Positions 1 to 4,960 of a stretch of 5,365 bases of DNA are shown piece after piece. Position 1 is the first letter of the stretch; each line of letters begins with the position of its first letter. The notes under the pieces were generated by a model that saw nothing but the letters and a program-made list of their open reading frames with translations, was not told the DNA's origin and did not search any database. Source of the stretch: JAHFJA01 sp964357385 (GTDB taxonomy: Bacteria > Patescibacteriota > Patescibacteriia > JACQRZ01); NCBI GenBank assembly GCA_964357385.1, contig CAYHKW010000060.1, forward strand, positions 1-5,365, in the 5' to 3' direction. The position numbers were made by a program, and so were the translations under genes.

Positions 1-2307
1 CAATCTCAGTACTTTTTAAACCACAATCCTGCAAAATTATCCGATATTATTCTTTTGTTAGCTCAAGCCCATGTCGGCCAAAAGAGCTATAGCGTCATCG
101 GACAAGGGATGATTGATACGATTATCAACGCAACCCCTGCTGATAGAAAGGATTTTTTTTATGAAGCAGCTGGTGTTCGTGCGTATCAAATCAAAAAAGA
201 CTCCGCGCTTTCAAAATTGCGCCAAACCGAAACTAATGTCAGTCAGGTAACACTACAGTTGGCAGAACTCGAACCAAAATTGAAATATCTCAAACGCCAA
301 ATGGGACGCCTTGCTCAGCGTGAGCAATGGGAACAAGAGTATAAAGGAATTGCACAACAGTATTACAATCATCAATGGAATGTCCAGCAAAAACGCTTGG
401 ATAGTTTAAAAACACAAGAACAAGAATTGAAACAACAGATCACTGGTGTACAAGAAACATTGGGCGCACTCCAATTATCATTTTCCACCCTTGAACATTC
501 GAGTTCTGAAACCAATCGTCGATCACAAGAATGGGAATTGTCTCGATCGCTCAATGACCTCTATCGCCAACAGCGCGAAACACTTTCTCAGATTTCACTT
601 ATTGAAGGTCGACTTGAACTTGCCTTAGAAAAACAAGGACAGGCACATATTTCTTGGATCACCAGAAGAATTGAAGATATACAGGTATTGCAACAAGAGC
701 TCGTTCGTCAAAAAGAAGCGATCGCATCTCAACAAGCTTCATTACAAGAAGAAATCAATCTCCTTACCGCACAAAAAGATACCATGAGTGCTCTGCGAAA
801 AGAAAAAGAAGCAGCGCTCTCCCCTCTCAGTACTGACAAAGTTCTCATGGAGACAATTCATGATCTTGAGGCACTGACGGCAAGCCGTACTGTGTTGGCG
901 CAAGAGTCAGAAACACTTGAGCGTCTTACCCAATTTATCCAGTCATTATACGAAAAAATCGATGTCATGGCGGGACGGTTTGCATCATTAAAATCCGCAC
1001 CAACACACAATGAATCAATCCGTGTGGAGCTGCACACTCTTGATAAAGAATATAGCGTGATCGTATCATCGCTTGAACAATCACGAGTACAATTCCAAGT
1101 AGCCCACGAACGCCTGGAAAGTATTACCACGCAAGAAATAACCGCACAACGGGAAGCAGAAAAACTCCAAGGAGAATTGTTGTATTATGGCAGTGATGAT
1201 AAAAAAGAACGCGACCAGACACTCAATAACGAAAAAGAAAAAGCACAGTCATCTCTTGCTCAAATCAATAAGAATATTACTGATCTTGAAACACAGATTG
1301 CTGATGTGCGCGCCCATGAAAATGTTTCACGAACCCAAGTTTTTACTTTACAAAAAGAAATTCAATCCGTTCAAGAGAAGTTACGTGATGTTGAGCATCG
1401 ATTTTCTTTGAATCAAGTTGAGTGCGCAAAATATAACGCTCATCGTGATGATCTGTTAGAAAAACTTTGTGAAGATCTTTCGGTTCTTCCCGATACGCGC
1501 CTGGAATTACGCGAGCAAATTGAAAGTGTTTCATCAGTATTAGGATTTGATAGTAATTATGAATTACCACAAGGATCTGAACACGAGCGCATGATGTATC
1601 AGCTGAAAAATAAATTGGCGAGCATTGGAATGATTGATCAAGAAGAAGTGTCTGAATATGAAGAAGTAAAAAACACCATGGATTTTTTGCAGACCCAGCT
1701 TGATGATCTTTTTAAAGCACGCACCTCTTTGGAAGGAGCGATAGTTGAACTGGATACGTTAATCAAAACGCAATTTGAATCATCAATGAAGCATATTAAT
1801 CGATCATTCAACGAATATTTTCAAGAAGTATTTCGTGGTGGAACCGCAACGTTGATCTTGCACAAAGAAACACCAAGCGTTGAGGCAGAAAATGAAACAC
1901 TCCCCGAAGGAGATGAAGAAGAAAAGAAATCATATCAAGATGAAATCGCCGGCGTAGAAATCCAAGCAACACCCCCCGGGAAAAAATTACAAAGTATTAG
2001 CTTTTTGTCCGGCGGTGAAAAAGCACTTACCTCAATTGCTCTCATTTGCGCCATTATGGCGCATAACCCCTCCCCTTTTGTGGTCTTGGACGAAGTTGAT
2101 GCCGCGCTGGATGAATCCAACGCCCACCGATTTTCCTACATTCTCACCCAGCTTTCCCACAAAACCCAGTTTATTGTCGTCACCCACAATCGTGTTACGA
2201 TGCATATCGCCCAGCGTCTCTATGGGGTTACTATGGGGGGTGACGGGGTTTCCTCAGTCGTCAGTCTTGACATTGATGGGGTAACTGATATATTGAACAA
2301 ACGTTAA
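1..2307 (+). CDS. smc: Chromosome partition protein SMC, 5'-truncated by the window edge
   Basis: SMC is the ATPase core of the bacterial condensin that organises and segregates the chromosome. The frame is open from base 1, so 768 residues are visible and the N-terminus with Walker A and Q-loop (about 100-115 residues) lies upstream. Visible residues 29-36 are SYSVIGQG, the conserved end of the N-terminal head. Glu/Gln/Lys-rich coiled coil runs from about 78 to 593. The C-terminal head has EYEEVKN, then PPGKKLQ, the ABC signature LSGGE (669-673), Walker B FVVLDE (693-698), the D-loop region ALDESN (702-707) and the switch His in VVTHN (729). Residues 624-648 are an acidic insert ahead of GVEIQATPPGKKL. 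No hinge domain is recognisable in the middle. The full protein would be near 880 residues, against roughly 1150-1190 in the family. rpsP follows 10 bases downstream with no terminator between, so the two are probably cotranscribed. Confidence 0.96.
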   Translation, partial: QSQYFLNHNPAKLSDIILLLAQAHVGQKSYSVIGQGMIDTIINATPADRKDFFYEAAGVRAYQIKKDSALSKLRQTETNVSQVTLQLAELEPKLKYLKRQMGRLAQREQWEQEYKGIAQQYYNHQWNVQQKRLDSLKTQEQELKQQITGVQETLGALQLSFSTLEHSSSETNRRSQEWELSRSLNDLYRQQRETLSQISLIEGRLELALEKQGQAHISWITRRIEDIQVLQQELVRQKEAIASQQASLQEEINLLTAQKDTMSALRKEKEAALSPLSTDKVLMETIHDLEALTASRTVLAQESETLERLTQFIQSLYEKIDVMAGRFASLKSAPTHNESIRVELHTLDKEYSVIVSSLEQSRVQFQVAHERLESITTQEITAQREAEKLQGELLYYGSDDKKERDQTLNNEKEKAQSSLAQINKNITDLETQIADVRAHENVSRTQVFTLQKEIQSVQEKLRDVEHRFSLNQVECAKYNAHRDDLLEKLCEDLSVLPDTRLELREQIESVSSVLGFDSNYELPQGSEHERMMYQLKNKLASIGMIDQEEVSEYEEVKNTMDFLQTQLDDLFKARTSLEGAIVELDTLIKTQFESSMKHINRSFNEYFQEVFRGGTATLILHKETPSVEAENETLPEGDEEEKKSYQDEIAGVEIQATPPGKKLQSISFLSGGEKALTSIALICAIMAHNPSPFVVLDEVDAALDESNAHRFSYILTQLSHKTQFIVVTHNRVTMHIAQRLYGVTMGGDGVSSVVSLDIDGVTDILNKR

Positions 2308-2317
2308 TGCAAACACT

Positions 2318-2620
2318 ATGTTAATGATTCGCCTCGCTCGCGGGGGAAAGAAAAATCGACCGTTTTACCGTGTTGTTATCTCTGAAAAGAGTAAAGACTT
2401 GTACGGTGATTCACTTGAGATCCTTGGTTATGTCAGCCCTGTGGCTCCAAAACAAGTAGAACTCAAAGCTGATCGTATCAAGTACTGGCTTTCAGTAGGG
2501 GCAAAAAGCTCACCTCGCGTCCATAATCTCTTGGTAGACGAGAAGATTATTGACGAGCCAAAGATCAAAAAACTCTTTGCGCCAAAGGCAGAAACCCCCG
2601 CAGTAGAAGCAACCGCTTAA
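2318..2620 (+). CDS. rpsP: 30S ribosomal protein S16
   Basis: S16 binds 16S rRNA in the 5' and central domains and is needed for 30S assembly. The 100-residue product has the family hallmark IRLARGGKKNRPFYRVV near its start, then LEILGYVSP, a Leu/Asp-Arg-I-x-YW segment (DRIKYWLSVGA, about 52-62) and the usual S16 core to about residue 88. It ends in a short Ala/Glu/Thr-rich tail. The ATG at 2318 aligns with the normal S16 start (M-x-x-IRL); the in-frame ATG at 2324 would give a slightly shorter form. No Shine-Dalgarno is visible upstream. Translation may therefore be coupled to smc, whose stop lies 10 bases before, or rely on an SD-independent route. No promoter is evident in the 10-base gap, so the gene is probably read from the smc transcript. 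In many bacteria rpsP follows ffh; here it follows smc directly. Confidence 0.97.
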   Translation: MLMIRLARGGKKNRPFYRVVISEKSKDLYGDSLEILGYVSPVAPKQVELKADRIKYWLSVGAKSSPRVHNLLVDEKIIDEPKIKKLFAPKAETPAVEATA

Positions 2621-2688
2621 AACCCTTATTTTTCAACAAAATCTATACCTGTTTCAGGTATGAAAAAAGTTGACAAAAAGGGTTTTTT
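2619..2688 (+). terminator. Nested terminator hairpin after rpsP
   Basis: The stem is built in tiers. AAAACCCTT (2619-2627) pairs perfectly with AAGGGTTTT (2678-2686), starting inside the rpsP stop codon. Within it, TCAAC (2633-2637) pairs with GTTGA (2669-2673) and adjoining T and A runs extend this. The apex is a perfect ATACCTG-TTT-CAGGTAT hairpin (2645-2661). Six T residues (2683-2688) follow or overlap the outer arm. This looks like an intrinsic terminator for the smc-rpsP transcript. The T run is partly used in the stem, so efficiency is uncertain. Confidence 0.72.
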
Positions 2689-2698
2689 GTGCTATCAT
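2670..2698 (+). promoter_or_regulatory. Sigma70-type extended -10 promoter for khpA
   Basis: A perfect -35 box TTGACA (2670-2675) is followed by a 17-base spacer and the -10 box TATCAT (2693-2698). The bases before the -10 are TGC (2690-2692), an extended -10 element. Transcription should start near 2705, giving a leader of about 45 bases before khpA. The -35 box lies in the descending arm of the rpsP terminator, and the terminator T run forms part of the spacer. Confidence 0.8.
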
Positions 2699-2734
2699 TA
2701 GAGTATGATATAGTTACTATATTACTAACTCTAA
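2698..2734 (+). repeat. Nested inverted repeat at the khpA transcription start
   Basis: TTAGAGT (2698-2704) is the exact reverse complement of ACTCTAA (2728-2734). Between them ATATAGT (2708-2714) and ACTATAT (2716-2722) form a second perfect inverted repeat around one central T. The dyad covers the predicted start site (near 2705) and the first 30 bases of the transcript. It could be an operator for a dimeric repressor or a 5' mRNA hairpin that stabilises or regulates khpA mRNA. The sequence alone does not decide which. Confidence 0.6.
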
Positions 2735-2749
2735 GTTGAAGAAAACCGT

Positions 2750-3082
2750 ATGTCAGACCAACAGTTTGTTGAGACCGTAGTAAAGGCGATCGTGTCACAC
2801 CCCGAAGATGTGACCACTGAGCGCAAAGTGGATGAAATGGGAGTATTGATTACCCTCCATATCAATCCGGAAGACATGGGATATGTGATTGGACGCGAAG
2901 GTCAGACCGCTCGCGCTATCCGCACCCTTCTCCGTATTGTCGGTGCAAAGAACAACGCTCGCGTAAACCTCAAAATCCACGAACCAGAAGGTTCACGTGG
3001 TCCACGCCGTGCTGATGCTGCGGGTTCTACTGCTACCGCAGCACCCGTAGAAACAAGCATTATTGATGATTTTCAGATGTAA
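2750..3082 (+). CDS. khpA: KhpA-type KH-domain RNA-binding protein
   Basis: KhpA (YlqC family) is a small cytoplasmic single-KH protein. In Firmicutes it partners with KhpB/Jag and binds many RNAs as a chaperone-like regulator. The product has 110 residues. The KH nucleic-acid loop is GREG (48-51) inside VIGREGQTARAIRTLL, the classic YlqC signature, preceded by LITLHINPEDMGYVIG. Beyond the roughly 80-residue core it carries a low-complexity Gly/Arg/Ala/Thr tail ending IIDDFQM, longer than the usual 75-80 residue protein. The ATG at 2750 starts the family-typical FVETVVKAIVSHPEDV. Only a weak purine stretch (GAAG) precedes it. The gene has its own strong promoter and terminator, so it can be expressed separately from rpsP, although the rpsP-khpA adjacency is conserved in many bacteria. 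Confidence 0.94.
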   Translation: MSDQQFVETVVKAIVSHPEDVTTERKVDEMGVLITLHINPEDMGYVIGREGQTARAIRTLLRIVGAKNNARVNLKIHEPEGSRGPRRADAAGSTATAAPVETSIIDDFQM

Positions 3083-3103
3083 ATTAGATTTTAGGAAGCT
3101 AGG

Positions 3104-3130
3104 AAAACCCGTTAAATACGGGTTTTTCTT
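3104..3130 (+). terminator. Intrinsic terminator after khpA
   Basis: AAAACCCGT (3104-3112) and ACGGGTTTT (3118-3126) form a perfect 9-bp stem around the loop TAAAT, and the T run continues with TCTT. It lies 21 bases after the khpA stop codon and ahead of the next promoter. Confidence 0.88.
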
Positions 3131-3163
3131 ATATTTATAGGATTTTAAATGTCCTCAACACCC

Positions 3164-3192
3164 TTGACAAATCTTTAGTATTGTGATATACT
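3164..3192 (+). promoter_or_regulatory. Sigma70-type extended -10 promoter for the orphan gene
   Basis: TTGACA (3164-3169), a 17-base spacer and TATACT (3187-3192) make a near-consensus promoter. TGA (3184-3186) supplies an extended -10 element. The predicted start is near 3199, giving a leader of about 53 bases. The geometry is the same as at the khpA promoter. Confidence 0.85.
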
Positions 3193-3221
3193 TATTACAG
3201 TTAATTGAAATTCAAAGCGTT

Positions 3222-3243
3222 TCCGGATCGCAAACCGGAGGAG
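3222..3243 (+). promoter_or_regulatory. Shine-Dalgarno partly held in a 5'-leader hairpin
   Basis: GGAGGAG (3237-3243) is a strong Shine-Dalgarno 8 bases before ATG 3252 and fixes that start. TCCGG (3222-3226) can pair with CCGGA (3235-3239) across an 8-base loop, covering the first three bases of the SD. This is the only strong SD in the window. The hairpin could modulate translation, but a 5-bp stem may also be incidental. Confidence 0.7.
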
Positions 3244-3251
3244 AATCAAAG

Positions 3252-3866
3252 ATGAGTAATATAATTTTTTCTGCAACTGAATTAGACGAACAATTTTCAG
3301 GAGAATTCAAAATCTCTAAAAAAGAGTTCGAGAAAATTCTAAATGGTAATCGTCCCCTTTCTAACAAAGACGAAAGGCTCCTTCAAGAAGATATCAAAAA
3401 ATTTGAAGCTCTCTTGCAAGAGGCCGAGAGTAGGGTGGTTGGCTGCTATACTCAAAAAATTGGAAAAGACTATCACGATGAAGATTTTGGATATATATAT
3501 GAAATAATATCCATATCAAATGATGGGGAAGAAAAGGTTAATATGGCTATTAAGGAAGGTGCCATACCGCTCTATTCAAACTCGTTAGTTAGGTTAGTCA
3601 ATTTTAATTGGAGCGACTGGGAAGATTTTTCCTATAAGTATAGCTACTATCTTGGGGACACAAGAGTAGGACAATACACTAAGTATAGTGGAGAACACGA
3701 AGAAAAGAATATTTATGAAACGCTACGACGCAATTCTCATTCCGAAAGTGTCTCTATGTATCATGGTCCAGTTACTCTGAGTAAGATGGCTGTCTATTAT
3801 GCTCGTTATATTCATGGGATAATGCAAATTTGTCAGTCATATAACGCAGTAATCACCCATTCTTAA
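3252..3866 (+). CDS. Unrecognised 204-residue protein (orphan)
   Basis: I do not recognise a family for this protein. The ATG at 3252 was chosen because it follows a strong SD at 8-base spacing. An upstream in-frame GTG (3183) lies inside the promoter and cannot be the start. Residues 20-60 are Lys/Glu-rich and probably helical (KISKKEFEKIL, then KDERLLQEDIKKFEALLQEAESR). From about 61 the sequence becomes Tyr/Trp/Asp-rich with alternating hydrophobics, suggesting a beta-rich domain (GYIYEIISI, VNFNWSDWEDF, YKYSYYLGDTRVGQYTKY). A C-terminal segment with aromatic and small residues follows (LSKMAVYYARYIHGIMQI). There is no signal peptide, no clear membrane helix and no metal-site motif. GC content in lines I counted is about 25-38%, below the 40-52% of flanking genes. 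The gene has its own promoter and terminator and sits where rimM is usual between khpA and trmD. Recent acquisition or a fast-evolving lineage-specific gene is likely. Confidence 0.82.
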   Translation: MSNIIFSATELDEQFSGEFKISKKEFEKILNGNRPLSNKDERLLQEDIKKFEALLQEAESRVVGCYTQKIGKDYHDEDFGYIYEIISISNDGEEKVNMAIKEGAIPLYSNSLVRLVNFNWSDWEDFSYKYSYYLGDTRVGQYTKYSGEHEEKNIYETLRRNSHSESVSMYHGPVTLSKMAVYYARYIHGIMQICQSYNAVITHS

Positions 3867-3881
3867 ATTAAAATTTATAGC

Positions 3882-3915
3882 AAAAACTAGATATGAAAGG
3901 ATATCTGGTTTTTTT
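3882..3915 (+). terminator. Intrinsic terminator after the orphan gene
   Basis: AAAAACTAGATAT (3882-3894) pairs with ATATCTGGTTTTT (3901-3913) with one T-G wobble, around the loop GAAAGG, and ends in seven T residues (3909-3915). The 13-bp stem is the strongest terminator in the window and lies 15 bases after the orphan stop codon, isolating the cassette from trmD. Confidence 0.92.
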
Positions 3916-3942
3916 GATGCTAACTTTTTCTGTCGGCATTCA

Positions 3943-3971
3943 TTGCATCCCCGCTTTTTTATATATACACT
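3943..3971 (+). promoter_or_regulatory. Candidate promoter for trmD
   Basis: A strong terminator sits upstream, so trmD needs its own promoter in the 68 bases before it. The best fit is TTGCAT (3943-3948), 17 bases, then TACACT (3966-3971); TATATA (3962-3967) is an alternative -10. Either would start transcription only about 5-10 bases before the ATG at 3984, making the mRNA nearly leaderless. The match is weak. Confidence 0.4.
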
Positions 3972-3983
3972 ACCTTTACTACT

Positions 3984-4646
3984 ATGCGCTTCGATATCCT
4001 CACCATCTTCCCCCACCTCTTGGATTCCTATCTCTCGGAAAGCCTTTTAAAACGTGCCCAAAATAATAATCTGTTGTCGATCAATACACACGATATACGC
4101 GAGTACACCACTGACCCTCATAAAAAAGTAGATTCAACCCCCTATGGAGGCGGTCCAGGAATGGTCTATCAAGTAGAACCGGTCGTAAACACTCTTGAAG
4201 CGCTCCCTCGTGAGAAAAAGCATCTCGTTATCCTCACTTCCCCTCGTGGAAAGCCGTTTACCCAAAAAATGTCCCAACAATTGGCAAAATACGACCAATT
4301 GATCTTTGTGTGCCCTCGCTATGAAGGAATCGACGAACGCATCAAGAAATATATCGACAAAGAGGTCTCAATTGGCCCGTATGTGCTCAATGGAGGTGAA
4401 ATCGCCGCAATGGTCATGATTGAGGCAATATCCCGCCATATCCCCGGTGTATTAGGTAAGGCGAGCTCTCTAGAGGAGGAGTCGTTTTCCAAAGAAGGGA
4501 TTTTGGAGTATCCTCAATACACGAGACCAGAAATATTCCGAAATAGTAGGGTTCCAAAGGTACTTCTTTCTGGTAACCATAAGAAAATCAAGGAATGGAG
4601 GGACCAAAAGTCTCCCAAAAGGACCCCTTCGGGGCAAAATAGCTAA
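3984..4646 (+). CDS. trmD: tRNA (guanine-N1-)-methyltransferase
   Basis: TrmD is a SPOUT-fold dimer that transfers a methyl group from S-adenosylmethionine to N1 of G37 in tRNAs with a G at position 36, preventing +1 frameshifts. Motifs in order: MRFDILTIFP, the knot motif YGGGPGM (54-60), LTSPRGKPF (84-92), RYEGIDER (112-119), SIGPYVLNGGE (129-139), IPGVLG (153-158), LEYPQYTRP (174-182), VLLSGNH (193-199) and the closing WRxxKSxxRT (205-214). R151 aligns with the functional Arg154 of E. coli TrmD. At the proposed catalytic Asp169 position the sequence has Glu166 (LEEESF instead of the usual DSF). Gly and Asp of the usual CGRYEG and SIGDYV motifs are Pro here. The protein ends at 220 residues, just after the conserved RT, so the C-terminal 25-35 residues typical of the family are missing; no frameshifted continuation is visible. 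No Shine-Dalgarno precedes the ATG. Confidence 0.96.
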   Translation: MRFDILTIFPHLLDSYLSESLLKRAQNNNLLSINTHDIREYTTDPHKKVDSTPYGGGPGMVYQVEPVVNTLEALPREKKHLVILTSPRGKPFTQKMSQQLAKYDQLIFVCPRYEGIDERIKKYIDKEVSIGPYVLNGGEIAAMVMIEAISRHIPGVLGKASSLEEESFSKEGILEYPQYTRPEIFRNSRVPKVLLSGNHKKIKEWRDQKSPKRTPSGQNS

Positions 4647-4672
4647 AAACTGGGGATATCTTGGGGACACTA

Positions 4673-4708
4673 TTGATTCTTGACAGATTTTCGTTATAAT
4701 TATAGTAT
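4673..4708 (+). promoter_or_regulatory. rRNA operon promoter region (two overlapping candidates)
   Basis: TTGACA (4680-4685) is a perfect -35 box, but its best -10 partners are TATAGT (4701-4706) at a short 15-base spacer or TAGTAT (4703-4708) at 17. A second reading is TTGATT (4673-4678), 16 bases, then a perfect TATAAT (4695-4700). Either would start transcription near 4707-4715, about 250 bases before mature 16S. No other convincing promoter is seen between trmD and 16S. Confidence 0.65.
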
Positions 4709-4737
4709 CTAAACGTTGTATTTTATTAACAAACACA

Positions 4738-4748
4738 TTCTTTAACGA
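4738..4748 (+). promoter_or_regulatory. boxA-like antitermination site
   Basis: TTCTTTAACGA shares the CTTTAAC core (4740-4746) of bacterial rRNA boxA (TGCTCTTTAACA in E. coli). It lies about 30 bases after the predicted start site, as in other rRNA leaders where NusB-S10 binds. The assignment rests on the motif and its position. Confidence 0.6.
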
Positions 4749-4777
4749 CGTATTTGCACCAAAGCGCGTTTGAGGAC

Positions 4778-4818
4778 AGAAGAGTGAAGTTCTTCTCGAA
4801 AGGACTTCCCTCTTTTTT
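4778..4818 (+). terminator. Terminator-like hairpin inside the rRNA leader
   Basis: GAAGTTCTT (4786-4794) pairs with AAGGACTTC (4800-4808) with one wobble and a 5-base loop. After one mismatch, AGAG (4781-4784) pairs with CTCT (4810-4813), and further A-T and G-T pairs extend the stem to 4778/4816. TTTTTT (4813-4818) follows. It has the form of an intrinsic terminator but sits between the rRNA promoter with boxA and the 16S gene. It may attenuate rRNA synthesis, end trmD transcripts (no other terminator follows trmD), or only serve leader folding. Confidence 0.5.
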
Positions 4819-4893
4819 CTTCGAAATAGCATCGCTTTAGTTCAGCGGTGTATATCAGAGAAAAGATCTTTTCATTCATTAAGTGACAGACAA

Positions 4894-4921
4894 TTTCTAA
4901 TGGGGGCAACCCCACTAGGGA
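4894..4921 (+). other. Leader hairpin with GNRA tetraloop
   Basis: TGGGG (4901-4905) and CCCCA (4910-4914) close a GCAA tetraloop. After an A-C mismatch, TTTCTA and TAGGGA extend the stem with A-T, C-G and G-T pairs. It lies about 40 bases before mature 16S and is probably a pre-rRNA leader structure. Confidence 0.5.
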
Positions 4922-4960
4922 TCTCGCAATTTCTGTTTTTTATAGAGCAAGCTCAATTCT

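Larger units (their letters stand above)
4647..4960 (+). other. Intergenic region and 16S rRNA leader
   Basis: No coding sequence is supported in this 314-base stretch. It holds two TGGGGA copies 11 bases apart (4651, 4662), overlapping promoters (4673-4708), a boxA-like site (4738-4748) and a long hairpin with a T run (4778-4818). Further on are a short palindrome GAAAAGATCTTTTC (4860-4873), a GCAA-capped hairpin (4894-4921), two CAATTTCT copies (4891 and 4927) and a hairpin touching the 16S 5' end. One arm of the RNase III processing stem should be here, but its partner lies beyond the window. Confidence 0.75.

Noticed and set aside
858..1130. Open frames on the minus strand and in other frames within smc, including 858-1130 and 1187-1411
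   Set aside because: They are shadows of the long smc frame, which shows clear family motifs throughout.
3183..3251. Upstream GTG start extending the orphan protein by 23 residues
   Set aside because: The GTG lies between the -35 and -10 boxes of the gene's own promoter, and the strong SD points to ATG 3252.
3133..3880. 8-base direct repeat ATTTATAG at 3133-3140 and 3873-3880 flanking the orphan cassette, as a possible target-site duplication
   Set aside because: In such AT-rich spacers an 8-base A/T match is expected by chance, there are no terminal inverted repeats, and no transposase or integrase is present.
4622..4635. CCCC-TTC-GGGG hairpin at the trmD 3' end as its terminator
   Set aside because: The stem is only 4 bp and no T run follows; it lies inside the coding sequence.
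4695..4700. TATAAT as the -10 box of the perfect TTGACA at 4680
   Set aside because: The spacer would be only 9 bases, too short; TTGATT at 4673 is the workable partner.
4470..4832. Open frame of 120 codons on the minus strand
   Set aside because: It overlaps trmD antisense and then runs across the rRNA promoter and leader hairpin; its composition has no protein-like pattern and no RBS is seen.
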